From Candidatus Marithrix sp. (lineage in GTDB: Bacteria; Pseudomonadota; Gammaproteobacteria; Beggiatoales; Beggiatoaceae): a stretch of DNA of 42,247 nucleotides. Location of the stretch: the NCBI GenBank assembly GCA_016744775.1, contig JADGDS010000009.1:1-42247 (forward strand), given 5' to 3'. Under the pieces are notes generated by a model. The model saw nothing but the letters and a program-made list of their open reading frames with translations. It made no database searches and was not told the DNA's origin. A program made the position numbers and the translations under genes. Shown here piece by piece: positions 7,219-16,732 of the stretch (the first letter of the stretch is position 1; each line of letters opens with the position of its first letter).

Positions 7219-8414
7219 ATTTTTGTTGTTAAACATTGTTCTATTTGAAGTGATGGAGATTGAAGTATTATCATTCCCTCGTGGTTTATATCTTCATCAA
7301 ATAAGCTAGTTTTTTGAGTTTGTATCAGAATAACTTTTTTTGATTTTTTAGTTTGTTTTGCTTTCAATAGATATGAAGCTGCTTCTGCTAAAGTTTCATT
7401 TTTCTTTTGAATACGAATTAATACTGGAGTATTTTTATAAGTTTCAACAAGAATAGCATCAATAGCTTTATTTCTATGAACTGGGTTAAAATCAATACCT
7501 TTTAACAATGCTAATGCTTCTTTATCGGCGTTAATATATGAGGATCGTCCATTTTTTAACAGTTTTGATTCAGTTTTTATGGGATTATTTATTCTAGTTT
7601 GCGAAAGTTCAACGGCTGAAGATGATTTATCTATGCCTATATAATTTCTACCAAGCATTTTTGCAGCAACACAAGTAGTTCCACTACCGCAAAATGGATC
7701 TAAAACCACATCACCCGTTTGACTTGTAAGCTTAATAATTCTCTCCAAAAGAAGCAAAGGTTTTTGAGTAGGATAACCAACACGTTCTTTTGCTTTTGGA
7801 TTTAGATAAGGTATTTCCCAAACATCACTTAAAGGCACGCCTTTTTTTTTGTCTCCGTGTACAAACTCTCCATTATCATCTCGTTCATAAACTGATTTAT
7901 TATACTCGTCTCTAGTTCTACGTTGTAATATTTGATCTAAATTTGTAGTTTCGGAGTAGGAAGTATAAATAGTATTAAACTTGAAGTTTTTAGTCTTTGA
8001 ATAGAAATAAATATTTTGATGATTTGCTAGCAAACCTTTTTTAGAATTTGACCACCTTTTATAAGTCCAAATTATTTCAGACTGAAAATTATTAACACCA
8101 AAAACTTGATCTAATATTGCTCGAACTATATGTTCTCCATTCTTATCGCAATGAACAAAAATTGACCCTGTATCATTAAGAAGACTGTGCATTAGTGATA
8201 TTCTTTCTTTAAGAAAATCCGCATAGCCTTTATCACTTCCCCAAATATCATTAAAACTAAACTCCTTAGTTCGTTCTCTATTTTTTAATCTGTGTGTTTT
8301 TTCTGTAAAAAAAGGTGGATCAAGGTAGATTAGATCTATAGAATATCTTTCAATAAGCCTCATCTTTTCTAAGCAATCGCCCTCAAGAACACTATTAATT
8401 ATCTTTTGATTCAT
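7215..8414 (-). CDS. DNA methyltransferase (N4/N6 amino type) of an R-M system
   Basis: 399 residues. Motif [13 protein letters not shown] (DPPF at 32-35), precedes the AdoMet-binding motif [15 protein letters not shown] (239-252) and [19 protein letters not shown] (motif X) stands just before it. This is the beta-class order of amino-methyltransferases that modify adenine-N6 or cytosine-N4. The C-terminal ~130 residues ([20 protein letters not shown]) are less typical and may help in target recognition. It overlaps the endonuclease gene upstream by 20 bases, so the two are co-translated as an R-M pair. Its TGA overlaps the ATG of oxoprolinase copy B. The target is unknown; if the partner is truly ApaLI-like the site may be GTGCAC or related. 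Confidence 0.85.
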   Translation of the reverse strand: MNQKIINSVLEGDCLEKMRLIERYSIDLIYLDPPFFTEKTHRLKNRERTKEFSFNDIWGSDKGYADFLKERISLMHSLLNDTGSIFVHCDKNGEHIVRAILDQVFGVNNFQSEIIWTYKRWSNSKKGLLANHQNIYFYSKTKNFKFNTIYTSYSETTNLDQILQRRTRDEYNKSVYERDDNGEFVHGDKKKGVPLSDVWEIPYLNPKAKERVGYPTQKPLLLLERIIKLTSQTGDVVLDPFCGSGTTCVAAKMLGRNYIGIDKSSSAVELSQTRINNPIKTESKLLKNGRSSYINADKEALALLKGIDFNPVHRNKAIDAILVETYKNTPVLIRIQKKNETLAEAASYLLKAKQTKKSKKVILIQTQKTSLFDEDINHEGMIILQSPSLQIEQCLTTKI

Positions 8415-9249
8415 TGTCTTTTATTTGAACAATTTCTGTAAGAATTGCTTTTAAGTCATAGCTAGTGATACTTTTTAGATAATTCCATGCTTCATCACCA
8501 GCGTAGTATTCACCACCAACACCAGTGTAGATTGTCTTCAAAGTTTCTTGTATTTTAATAGCTTGTTCTCTTTGTGGGTAATAGAACATTACGCGAATTG
8601 GTTTGTAGCCATGATTTTTAATGGCTTTCACCCTAGTATGTTCTTTTATAATATGATCTCCATCAGTAGTAGCATCGCGCCATTTTAGTTCAACTGCATC
8701 ATTTCCGTTTAGAAAATCTATTTCAAATGTCTTAGGTTTTGTTCCTTCTGTATTTTTTATTGTGGTTTTACCACCTTGGCTATTCGCAAAGAATAGGCAA
8801 AGAGATGCTGCCTCTTCAAGGAATGAACCTGCATATTTGTACAAAAAACGTCCAGTATTTTGATATTCGTCTATTAACATTCCTTCACTGCTAGAAATTC
8901 CTAACACTCTGTATATCAAGTAATGGGAATGATCATCAGCCTTCATTTCCGCTTTACGACTGGTGATTTTGTTGCTCAAATTACCTGCATATTCATATGC
9001 CAAAGAACTAATTTTTGATTTTAATAGCTTGAAACCGTTGCCAGATTTAATAGCCTCATCAATTTCTGCTCTTTGGTAATCATATACAGCCTGAAGCAAG
9101 TCACTCTTTTTCTTTTTATTTATGTCAATACCTAAGTTTTTACAGTATTTATTTAATTCGGCTTTATTAAGCCTTTCTACTTTTTTTGGTATAGGTTGTT
9201 TCATAAATTCATATTTTTGTAAGGCCATTGATATGGTTTGTTTCCTCAC
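8395..9249 (-). CDS. ApaLI-like type II restriction endonuclease
   Basis: 284 residues from a GTG at 9249; an ATG at 9228 is an alternative, with GAGGA 14 bases upstream. The C-terminal half carries a PD-(D/E)XK-type core: FEIDFLNGNDAVELKWRDA, with Asp178, Glu187 and Lys189, followed by TTDGDHIIKEHTRVKAI and RVMFYYPQREQAIKIQETLK. From memory this C-terminal region closely matches the ApaLI restriction enzyme family. The N-terminal ~60 residues (LNKAELNKYCKNLGIDINKK) look like a SAP- or Rho-N-like DNA-binding helical pair. It sits between a DUF3732 ATPase gene and a methyltransferase gene. The endonuclease fold is well supported; the specificity is not. Confidence 0.75.
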   Translation of the reverse strand: MRKQTISMALQKYEFMKQPIPKKVERLNKAELNKYCKNLGIDINKKKKSDLLQAVYDYQRAEIDEAIKSGNGFKLLKSKISSLAYEYAGNLSNKITSRKAEMKADDHSHYLIYRVLGISSSEGMLIDEYQNTGRFLYKYAGSFLEEAASLCLFFANSQGGKTTIKNTEGTKPKTFEIDFLNGNDAVELKWRDATTDGDHIIKEHTRVKAIKNHGYKPIRVMFYYPQREQAIKIQETLKTIYTGVGGEYYAGDEAWNYLKSITSYDLKAILTEIVQIKDNESKDN

Positions 9250-9272
9250 TGCATTTTAGGTTGGTTTACTGC

Positions 9273-11186
9273 TTAATTTATCCATTGATTAGGGATTAAA
9301 GCCCTACCTTGTTCTCCAGTCCAATAATTTTCTATTAACGCTTCTTTAATTTCTTTGTTGTTCTGCAAATTTACATGTTCAGTTATGATAATTTGAATAT
9401 TCATTTTTTTACAAAATTCAAAAAACATATTGAACATAGTAGAGATTTTATTTTCGTCTGTTGTTTCAGTATATCCTTGAGTTGGTTGATCTAATACAAT
9501 AAAATACGGAATTGGACGTGATTTTTCAGAAAAAAAGTTATGAAGTGCTAGAAATAGTGATAGATGGCAACCTACAATTTCATATTTTCCAGTAACATTT
9601 ATTAGCTGTTTTATGTTCCCATTTCTATCTATGTAAATTTTTAGTTTTTTAATGTCAAAATCAAATGGTTTATCCTCTAAACCAAGCTGTTGTGCAAAAC
9701 TTTTCATTTTTTCATTGATGTGTTTTAAACAGGCTTTCTCCTTAGTATCTGTCGTTTCTTTTTTAGTAGCTTGCTGTTGCTTAAACTTATCAATCTTTTC
9801 ATTAATATTTTTTATTTCTTCATGTAAAAAAGTATTGCTTTCCTCATAAAACAAGTTTTCTAAATAATTTTCTATTGCCCCCTTTATTTCTGACAAGGAT
9901 TGATTTGCCATCAATGCTTGTTGATAAAAACTCAGAGCTTGAGAATTATTATCCTCAATACGTTTTTTTTCTTTATTCCTATCCTGAATTTCTTGCTTTA
10001 ATTGTTTACTCTTTATTTTTAATTCAGATAAACGTTGGTTTATTTCAGAAGTGTATTCTTGTTCTCTTTTTACATGTTTAATGTGAGAATTAAGTCTATC
10101 AATTTCTGTTTGTATAGCTTGAACTTCTGGAATAATTTCTTGTTCTAAAGTTGAAAAACAAAGAGGACATTTATCCTTTTCTAAAAATAAGTGACTCTGA
10201 TTACTAAAAAGATGAGCTGACTTTAAACGATTAATTTGTTTTTGTGTATTACTATCATATTTGTTAGTTTCAGAAATATATAATTCCAATTCACTAATAT
10301 CATCTTTTAAAGAATCTCTTTTTTCTTTTAAAGAAAATATTTTTTGATCTAGTTCTTTAACACTAATTTCATCAATTCCTTTCAGTAAATTATCAGGTTG
10401 TCTTTGTATTAAAGACTCTATCTTTTCTAGTGCAATTTTAAATTGTCGTTGAAGTTCATTAAAATTTTTAGCAACAGTAGTATCCTGAGCAATTAACTTT
10501 AATTTAGTTGCTTTTTCTAATAAACGTTGTCCTTCTGTCAATTTTAAATTATTCCTTTCTTCAATCCTTTTAAGTTCAGTATTCTTTTTATTTCTCTGCT
10601 TGGTTAAGGTATTTATCTTATTTTTTCGCTCAATATCCTCGCTTTGAATAATTCCAAGAAAATAATACAGTATATCATTAATATTTTTACGAAACTTATC
10701 ATGTTCTTGTTTATAAAAGATAATATCATTTCTATCAATTGTTTGTTTATCTTGGAATAATAAGAAAAATGTATCTTGAATAGAAAAAGGAGGTTTAATA
10801 CCTAACAGATGAGAAAGCTTGTGCCCAACAACAGTATCATTACTATCAAGCTTATTACGTAATTCTGTAAGCGTAGGAATTACAATACTTTGTTCTTCTT
10901 TATAAAAAGTTCTTGATTCAGTTAGGCTGTATTCGAGAGGTTTGGGTTTTGCAATGATAACTTGTCTATCATCAAATTGATAGATAACTGCATAAAAAGC
11001 GACATTTTCTCTCACAACACTACCAACAATATTTAAATTTGAGTAACCTAAACAATATTCAATGATAGGAATGATCGCAAATTTTCCCGTATTTTTCGTA
11101 CCGGCAATAATATTTACACCATCTTTGAATGATAACTTTCGGTGTTCTCCATTTTCGTTGTATAAAATAATTGAATCAATACGCAT
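9273..11186 (-). CDS. ABC-three-component (ABC-3C) system ATPase, DUF3732/Rad50-like
   Basis: 637 residues with an SMC/Rad50 layout. The N-terminal ATPase lobe has a P-loop at 29-36 (GTKNTGKF). A Q-loop region (FLLFQDKQTIDRND, 141-154) follows. Long coiled coils at about 185-340 and 350-500 surround a zinc hook CPLC at 340-343. The C-terminal lobe has a signature region (GKYEIVGCHLSLFLALHNFF, 533-552), Walker B YFIVLDQPTQGY (561-572) and an H-loop TEH (602-604). This is the DUF3732 type found as the ATPase of three-component ABC conflict systems. The Walker A Ser/Thr is replaced by Phe36, which is unusual. It starts 2 bases after the middle-component gene. It probably senses altered DNA or phage complexes and licenses the effector. 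Confidence 0.85.
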   Translation of the reverse strand: MRIDSIILYNENGEHRKLSFKDGVNIIAGTKNTGKFAIIPIIEYCLGYSNLNIVGSVVRENVAFYAVIYQFDDRQVIIAKPKPLEYSLTESRTFYKEEQSIVIPTLTELRNKLDSNDTVVGHKLSHLLGIKPPFSIQDTFFLLFQDKQTIDRNDIIFYKQEHDKFRKNINDILYYFLGIIQSEDIERKNKINTLTKQRNKKNTELKRIEERNNLKLTEGQRLLEKATKLKLIAQDTTVAKNFNELQRQFKIALEKIESLIQRQPDNLLKGIDEISVKELDQKIFSLKEKRDSLKDDISELELYISETNKYDSNTQKQINRLKSAHLFSNQSHLFLEKDKCPLCFSTLEQEIIPEVQAIQTEIDRLNSHIKHVKREQEYTSEINQRLSELKIKSKQLKQEIQDRNKEKKRIEDNNSQALSFYQQALMANQSLSEIKGAIENYLENLFYEESNTFLHEEIKNINEKIDKFKQQQATKKETTDTKEKACLKHINEKMKSFAQQLGLEDKPFDFDIKKLKIYIDRNGNIKQLINVTGKYEIVGCHLSLFLALHNFFSEKSRPIPYFIVLDQPTQGYTETTDENKISTMFNMFFEFCKKMNIQIIITEHVNLQNNKEIKEALIENYWTGEQGRALIPNQWIN

Positions 11187-11188
11187 AG

Positions 11189-11668
11189 TTATGGTGTTAG
11201 TTCTAATGTTCTAAAAATAACTTCTGGTGATATTGGAGTAAACAATTTACCTAATACCCGTGCTTTATTTCTATATTCTGTCAATTCTTCTTGTTTTGAT
11301 AATGTATTAGAAGATTGCAACAAACCTTTGTCATTGACAAATAATAATTGTTGCTGAGTACCTAAAATAATGGATTCTCTCGTATAAGGTGCGAAGTTAT
11401 GACAATAAGTAGGTATTCTTATAAAAGTTTCTTTACTGATTTTTTCAACCCAACTCAACTTTGTATTTTTTCTATCCGGCAATTTTTCTCTAATATCATT
11501 GTGCAATATAAAGGGCAAAACTAGAAAAGCTAACGAAAAACTCATGCCGTCTTTTTTCTCTTCACAGAATCCATCAACTGATTCCCATATCAAACTGGTA
11601 CAAAAATAAGGATTGAGAAGATTTCTTATTTCAAAAGGTCTATTTTGCCAAGATTTTTTAGGTAACAT
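11189..11668 (-). CDS. ABC-3C system middle component
   Basis: 159 residues, predicted alpha/beta, with no transmembrane segment. The N-terminus reads WQNRPFEIRNLLNPYFCTSL, then IWESVDGFCEEKKDGMSFSL and AFLVLPFILHNDIREKLPDR. The pattern of 'NPAF/NPYF ... L ... F ... FLVLPL.LH...R..LP' is what I know of the middle component of three-component ABC systems. Position and size fit too: it is the second of three genes, 3 bases after the effector and 2 bases before the ATPase. It probably forms an adaptor between the two. Family-level call; no catalytic residues are evident. Confidence 0.75.
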   Translation of the reverse strand: MLPKKSWQNRPFEIRNLLNPYFCTSLIWESVDGFCEEKKDGMSFSLAFLVLPFILHNDIREKLPDRKNTKLSWVEKISKETFIRIPTYCHNFAPYTRESIILGTQQQLLFVNDKGLLQSSNTLSKQEELTEYRNKARVLGKLFTPISPEVIFRTLELTP

Positions 11669-11671
11669 TTT

Positions 11672-12913
11672 TTATATTGTTTCAAATAGTTTTAATATAA
11701 TATCTTCTTCTGGATACCAACAAACTTTCTCATCTTCTACAAGAGTATGATAACTCCCCATCTTGATATATTTCTCAGTTACCTTTTCTCTAATAGGAGG
11801 AATATTTTCTTCTTCAGTTTTATTGTAAACTTTTACACCAAATTCGCGTTTTTTCTTATCCTCAGCGTTATCAATAGCAAAATCTTCACTATCTATTAAC
11901 CCCCCAGTAATCCTTTCCCAATATTCTATTAAACTATCTTCATAATTTTCTATTTCATTATCAATCAGCAGCTTTTCTTCTACCCACTTTTGTCTTATAT
12001 TTGTCACTAAACGGAAGTCTAAAATAGCTCTTTCAATACGTCTTTTATTATCTGTAATTTTTTTCAATTGTTGAACGAAATTTCTATTGTCTTTTCTTAT
12101 GTCAATAGAATTTCTATATTTCTCTAAATCTTGCTTCTCATAATCCAGAGGTAAATTATCTTTATGATATTTTTCATTTATTTCAGCAATTTTATTTATA
12201 ACACTTGTTTTGGTGAGTGTGTTTTTTGATTTATCAGATAACTGTTTACGAATTTCTTTCTGCCACCAGCCTATCAATTCATGATAAACATCTTTTTGGT
12301 TATCTGGATACACTCCATGTAATATTGAAGGAATAATAGAGTCTAATTTTGTTACGTCATGTGTATTATCGATAATTTCAATAGAACTAACTAATTGTTC
12401 CCTTATATTATTAGGTAATTGAGCGAACAACTCAAAATCAGTATCTTTATTATGCGATTTAACCATTGAAGACTGTTGTCCTTTTGATTTTTCCCTAGTT
12501 TCTATATCTTTATTAGCAATTTTTAGTAACTTATTACGAGCTTTAATTGAATCGTAATTTCCATATTGTTTGCATAATGAATAAGCTATTTGTGTCTTTA
12601 TTAATTTTACTATTACAACCAATTGAAATTGTGTATTTTCAACATATATTGTGTTATTATTTATAAGCTTGCACCAATTGCCAATGGTTTTCCACAAATC
12701 ATCACTTTTATCGGTTAAATTATTTTTTTTATGCTTCAGTTGATAAAGAGTTAACTTATCATCTTTATCTCTTATATGAATATCATCTAAATCTTCTACC
12801 CATAGTTTTAAATCACTACGTTCATCCTTCAATAGCAAATATAACGAATAAACATCTTGAAAATTAAAACCAAGAGCAGACTCAGGACTTGCAGAAGGAT
12901 TTTTATTTGTCAT
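11672..12913 (-). CDS. ABC-3C system effector with Cap4-like nuclease domain
   Basis: 413 residues. The first 70 residues carry ALGFNFQDVYSLYLLL, then LKLWVEDLDDIHI, then LTLYQLKHK. Glu40, Asp43/Asp44, Gln58 and Lys60 form the E-x-x-D...Q-x-K core of dsDNA endonucleases of the DUF4297/Cap4 type, a PD-(D/E)XK variant. The remaining ~340 residues are long, charged helices (KYRNSIDIRKDNRNFVQQLK, LIDNEIENYEDSLIEYWERI), likely the part that contacts the middle component and ATPase. It is the first gene of the operon, with a small RHH-like ORF 53 bases upstream. The expected role is DNA cleavage on infection. The nuclease motif is visible; regulation by the ABC partner is inferred from the family. 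Confidence 0.75.
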   Translation of the reverse strand: MTNKNPSASPESALGFNFQDVYSLYLLLKDERSDLKLWVEDLDDIHIRDKDDKLTLYQLKHKKNNLTDKSDDLWKTIGNWCKLINNNTIYVENTQFQLVVIVKLIKTQIAYSLCKQYGNYDSIKARNKLLKIANKDIETREKSKGQQSSMVKSHNKDTDFELFAQLPNNIREQLVSSIEIIDNTHDVTKLDSIIPSILHGVYPDNQKDVYHELIGWWQKEIRKQLSDKSKNTLTKTSVINKIAEINEKYHKDNLPLDYEKQDLEKYRNSIDIRKDNRNFVQQLKKITDNKRRIERAILDFRLVTNIRQKWVEEKLLIDNEIENYEDSLIEYWERITGGLIDSEDFAIDNAEDKKKREFGVKVYNKTEEENIPPIREKVTEKYIKMGSYHTLVEDEKVCWYPEEDIILKLFETI

Positions 12914-12966
12914 ATTTCATTTCTAGTAACTCAAATATTTTTTTTACAAAACATCATACTAAACAT

Positions 12967-13110
12967 TCACCACAACACATTAAAGACAACTAATTGTTGA
13001 GCCAACAACAAGCTTGCCATTTCAGATAGACTCTTATGTTGTTGTGCTGCTTGTTGTAGTTGGATAATTAATGTATCATTAAATGTTAGGTTTATTTGCT
13101 TTAATGACAT
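12967..13110 (-). CDS. Small ribbon-helix-helix-like protein, 47 aa
   Basis: ATG at 13110 with AAGGA about 8 bases upstream, TGA at 12967. It reads MSLKQINLTFNDTLIIQLQQ, then AAQQHKSLSEMASLLLAQQL. The layout is one beta strand, a helix, a turn at KSLSE and a second helix. This is the RHH/VapB-CopG fold seen in antitoxins and small repressors. No toxin follows; instead the ABC-3C effector starts 53 bases downstream on the same strand. It could be a remnant antitoxin or a repressor of the defence operon. It also lies next to the end of oxoprolinase copy C, at an island boundary. Confidence 0.45.
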   Translation of the reverse strand: MSLKQINLTFNDTLIIQLQQAAQQHKSLSEMASLLLAQQLVVFNVLW

Positions 13111-13189
13111 AAACATTTCCTTATTTTGCCAACGTCATAGTCAGTTATCAGTTATGCTTACCATAAAATACATCCATAAAATAATCTTG

Positions 13190-16100
13190 TCAAGCATCAA
13201 TGTTCAAATCACCATAGCCCCCACCTCCCGGTGTTTCAATCACAAACACATCACCAGCCTCCATTTCAACAGTAGCAGTGCTAGCAAGTTGTTCTATTTT
13301 ACCATCGGCGCGTTGTACCCAGTTGTTTCCGGTTTTAGCAGCACTTCCACCAGCCATTCCATATGGTGGAATTTTTCGATGGTTTGATAGTATTGAAGCT
13401 GTCATGTTTTCATTAAAACGAATGTGTCTTTTTACGCCATCTCCGCCTTGATATTTACCTTTGCCGCCGCTGTTTTTACGGATTGAAAATGATTCTAGTA
13501 ATACTGGGAATCGCCATTCTAAGATTTCTGGATCGGTTAGGCGTGAATTGGTCATGTGAGTTTGTACGGCTGAGCTGCCGTGAAAATTTTTGCCTGCTCC
13601 TGAGCCGCCGCTGATGGTTTCATAGTATTGGTATTGTTGGTTGCCAAAGCTGAAGTTGTTCATGGTGCCTTGGGAGGCTGCCATTATTCCTAATGCTCCA
13701 TATAGTGCGTCAGTTATACATTGTGAGGTTTCTACATTGCCGGCTACTATTGCCGCTGGGTAGTTGGGGTTTAGGATGCTGCCTTTTGGGATTATTATTT
13801 TTAGGGGTTTTAGGCAGCCGGCATTCATTGGTATGTCGTCTTGTACTAAAGTTCTAAATACATATAATACTGCCGCTTTGCAAACCGCTGCTGGTGCGTT
13901 AAAATTATTATCTTGTTGTTCTGAGGTGCCAGTAAAGTCTATGGTTGCCTCGTTTTGGTGAATGCTGATTTTTACTTTTATTTTCGCGCCATTGTCTAGT
14001 TCATAGCTAAATTCACCGGGCTTTAATGTTTTTAAAATGTTACGTACTGCTGCTTCGGCATTGTCTTGTACATGTTGCATGTAAGCTTGTACGACTTCTA
14101 AGCCAAATTCTTGTATCATTTTGTGTAGTTCTTTGACTCCAGTAGTGTTGGCGGCTACTTGGGCACGTAAGTCAGCTAGGTTTTGTTCTACTTGGCGGGC
14201 TTCACTTAGTATATTTCTTATTTCAGTTTCACGCCATAACCCTTGATCTACTAATTTAAATACATCAATTACTATTCCTTCTTCATGTAAATTTTTACTT
14301 GTTGCTGGCATAGAACCCGGTGTTATGCCGCCAATATCAGCATGATGTCCACGTGATGCTACATAAAATAGGGGTTTATTTTGGTAAAATACTGGTGTGA
14401 CTACGGTAACATCAGGCAAATGTGTGCCACCATGATAGGGATTATTTAGGACAAATACGTCTCCATCTTTCATGCTGGAAGCTTGTTCCTTAATAACTGT
14501 TTGTACACTATCGCCCATTGAGCCTAAATGAACTGGTACATGGGGCGCGTTGGCAATTAGTTGTCCAGCTTGATCAAATACGGCACAAGAAAAGTCTAGG
14601 CGTTCTTTAATGTTGACTGAATATGCTGTATTTGCCAGCGTTGCGCCCATTTGTTCGGCAATCGACATAAATAGATTGTTAAAAACTTCTAACATTACTA
14701 AATCCCCCCTAGCCCCCCTTTGCGAAAGGGGGGGATGGCATTCTTTAACTTTAGTCTCCCCCTTTGAAAAAGGGGGGTTAGGGGGGATTTGAGTTAATAT
14801 TATATCATAACGTGAAGTAATTTCTGCTTGCCAGTTTGGTTCAACCACAGTGGTGCCAGTTTTTTCAATGATAATCGCTGGACCTTTAATTTTTTGACCG
14901 CTTGGCAGATGTTCACGTGCATAAACTGGTGTTTGATGTGGTTGATTAGCACTGATCATGGTGACGTTATCTAGCGGTTTGGGGCAATCACGGGGTGAGC
15001 AACCACTTAGGGTTGCCCTTACATCAGATTTATTTATCGCTTCAACTGAAATTGCTTCAACAATTAAAGCTTTATCATCGCGCACAAAGCCAAAAGTTTG
15101 TTTATGAATAGCGGCAAAAGCGGCTTGCATTTCTGTACAAGCACCAAAATTTACTAATAAGCTAGTATCAGTACCTGCATAGCGTAAATGTACTTGATAT
15201 TTTATTTCATCATAACCAGTTGGTTCTAATTGTTTTAGTTGTTGTTCTAAGACTGGAATGAGCTTTTCATTTAGTTCGGCATTGATAGATTTTTCTTTCA
15301 ATTTACGAATATCTGCTAAACCTATACCTAATGCTGATAATACTCCGGCTTGAGGATGAATTAATATCTTTTTCATACCTAAAGCTTCGGCAACTAAACA
15401 AGCATGTTGCCCAGCCGCTGCTCCAAAACAACATAATACATATTCAGTAACATTATAACCGCGTTGTACTGAAATTTTCTTGATGGCATTTGCCATGTGG
15501 TCAATGGCGATGGTTAAAAAACCTTCTGCAACTTCGGTGGCGGTACGACCTACTTGTTTTGCTAGCTTAGTAAATTGTTGTTTGACACTGGCTTCATCAA
15601 GCGGCTCTTGAGCTGATTTGCCAAATACTTTTGGAAAAAAGCGTGCATTTAATTTACCTAATATAACATTACAATCAGTAATGGTTAAGGGACCATTTTG
15701 CCGATAACAAACTGGTCCAGGTTTAGCTCCGGCTGAATCTGGTCCAACTCGAAACCGTGAACCATCAAAATGCACAATTGAACCACCACCGGCTGCTACA
15801 GTGTGAATACGCATAATAGGAGTTCGCATTCTCACACCAGCAACTTGAGTTTCAAAATCGCGCTCATATTCTCCGGCATAGTGTGATACATCGGTAGAAG
15901 TTCCACCCATGTCAAAATTAATGATTTTATCAAATCCGGCTAGGGCAGCCGTTTTAACGGCACCTACATAACCTCCAGCAGGACCTGATAAAATCGCATC
16001 TTTACCCTGAAACTTATGAGCATCAGTCAAGCCACCATTAGATTGCATAAATAATAATTTAGCATCACCCAATTCATTGGCAACACTATCAACATAACGG

Positions 16101-16723
16101 CGCAAAATTGGCGATAAATAGGCATCAACAACCGTTGTATCGCCACGACTAATCAGTTTAATAAGAGGACTAACTTCATGAGAAACAGAAACTTGACTAA
16201 AACCTAATTCACGCGCCAAAGCTGCCACTTGTTGCTCATGCTTAGGATAACGATATGCGTGCATAAACACAATCGCAATCGAATCAATACCTTGATCCTG
16301 AATATTTTGTAATTGATTACGAACATCAATTAATGAAACCGCTTTTAATTCCTCACCATCTGCACTATAACGCTCATCAACTTCAATAACTTGCTCATAC
16401 AATAATTCTGGCAAGACAATATTGAGGGCAAAAATATCAGGTCGATTTTGATAAGCAATTCTCAAAGCATCACCAAAACCTTTGGTTATCAATAAAGCGG
16501 TGCGCTCACCTTTGCGCTCAAGCAAAGCATTAGTAGCTACCGTAGTTCCCATTTTTACCGCCGCTATTTTTTCTCCTGCCGGCAAAATTTCACGAATTCC
16601 TTCTATTACAGAATTATCGGATAAGATCTTATGAGTGAATAACTTGCCTTTTGGAGATAGAGCGACAATATCGGTGAAGGTGCCGCCTCTGTCTATCCAG
16701 AATTGCCATAATTTTTTGTTCAT
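13190..16723 (-). CDS. 5-oxoprolinase-like ATP-dependent hydrolase, HyuA-HyuB fusion (copy C, intact)
   Basis: 1177 residues. Residues 1-640 are the HyuA-like half: [17 protein letters not shown] at 9-25, [20 protein letters not shown], then [14 protein letters not shown] near 270, [10 protein letters not shown] and [12 protein letters not shown]. Residues 675-1177 are the HyuB-like half: [51 protein letters not shown] and the Gly-rich tail [12 protein letters not shown]. The family cleaves 5-oxoproline or hydantoin rings with ATP; 5-oxoproline is the likely substrate for this fused form (about 1200-1290 residues in other organisms). The linker, about residues 645-675, is encoded by a palindromic repeat. 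The gene starts 9 bases after the ycjX-like gene, so they are co-transcribed. It is the only intact copy of three. It ends 79 bases from the RHH-like ORF at the border of the defence island. Confidence 0.88.
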   Translation of the reverse strand: MNKKLWQFWIDRGGTFTDIVALSPKGKLFTHKILSDNSVIEGIREILPAGEKIAAVKMGTTVATNALLERKGERTALLITKGFGDALRIAYQNRPDIFALNIVLPELLYEQVIEVDERYSADGEELKAVSLIDVRNQLQNIQDQGIDSIAIVFMHAYRYPKHEQQVAALARELGFSQVSVSHEVSPLIKLISRGDTTVVDAYLSPILRRYVDSVANELGDAKLLFMQSNGGLTDAHKFQGKDAILSGPAGGYVGAVKTAALAGFDKIINFDMGGTSTDVSHYAGEYERDFETQVAGVRMRTPIMRIHTVAAGGGSIVHFDGSRFRVGPDSAGAKPGPVCYRQNGPLTITDCNVILGKLNARFFPKVFGKSAQEPLDEASVKQQFTKLAKQVGRTATEVAEGFLTIAIDHMANAIKKISVQRGYNVTEYVLCCFGAAAGQHACLVAEALGMKKILIHPQAGVLSALGIGLADIRKLKEKSINAELNEKLIPVLEQQLKQLEPTGYDEIKYQVHLRYAGTDTSLLVNFGACTEMQAAFAAIHKQTFGFVRDDKALIVEAISVEAINKSDVRATLSGCSPRDCPKPLDNVTMISANQPHQTPVYAREHLPSGQKIKGPAIIIEKTGTTVVEPNWQAEITSRYDIILTQIPPNPPFSKGETKVKECHPPLSQRGARGDLVMLEVFNNLFMSIAEQMGATLANTAYSVNIKERLDFSCAVFDQAGQLIANAPHVPVHLGSMGDSVQTVIKEQASSMKDGDVFVLNNPYHGGTHLPDVTVVTPVFYQNKPLFYVASRGHHADIGGITPGSMPATSKNLHEEGIVIDVFKLVDQGLWRETEIRNILSEARQVEQNLADLRAQVAANTTGVKELHKMIQEFGLEVVQAYMQHVQDNAEAAVRNILKTLKPGEFSYELDNGAKIKVKISIHQNEATIDFTGTSEQQDNNFNAPAAVCKAAVLYVFRTLVQDDIPMNAGCLKPLKIIIPKGSILNPNYPAAIVAGNVETSQCITDALYGALGIMAASQGTMNNFSFGNQQYQYYETISGGSGAGKNFHGSSAVQTHMTNSRLTDPEILEWRFPVLLESFSIRKNSGGKGKYQGGDGVKRHIRFNENMTASILSNHRKIPPYGMAGGSAAKTGNNWVQRADGKIEQLASTATVEMEAGDVFVIETPGGGGYGDLNIDA
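14700..14790. repeat. C/G-rich palindromic repeat translated in frame in copy C
   Basis: Same element as at 5667-5757. The outer arms, built on CCCCCCTAGCCCCCC and its complement, enclose two short hairpins. On the minus strand it is read as PPNPPFSKG ... [13 protein letters not shown] and keeps the frame open between the HyuA-like and HyuB-like halves. The high C/G content is sharply different from the flanks. This type of repeat is often intergenic in large sulfur bacteria and cyanobacteria, so its position inside a coding region is notable. Confidence 0.85.
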
Positions 16724-16732
16724 AACGCTGAT

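Noticed and set aside
4178..7236. Separate functional hyuA and hyuB genes
   Set aside because: Alignment by eye with copy C shows one fused gene with an internal deletion; the short ORF lacks the central HyuA motifs and stops at the junction.
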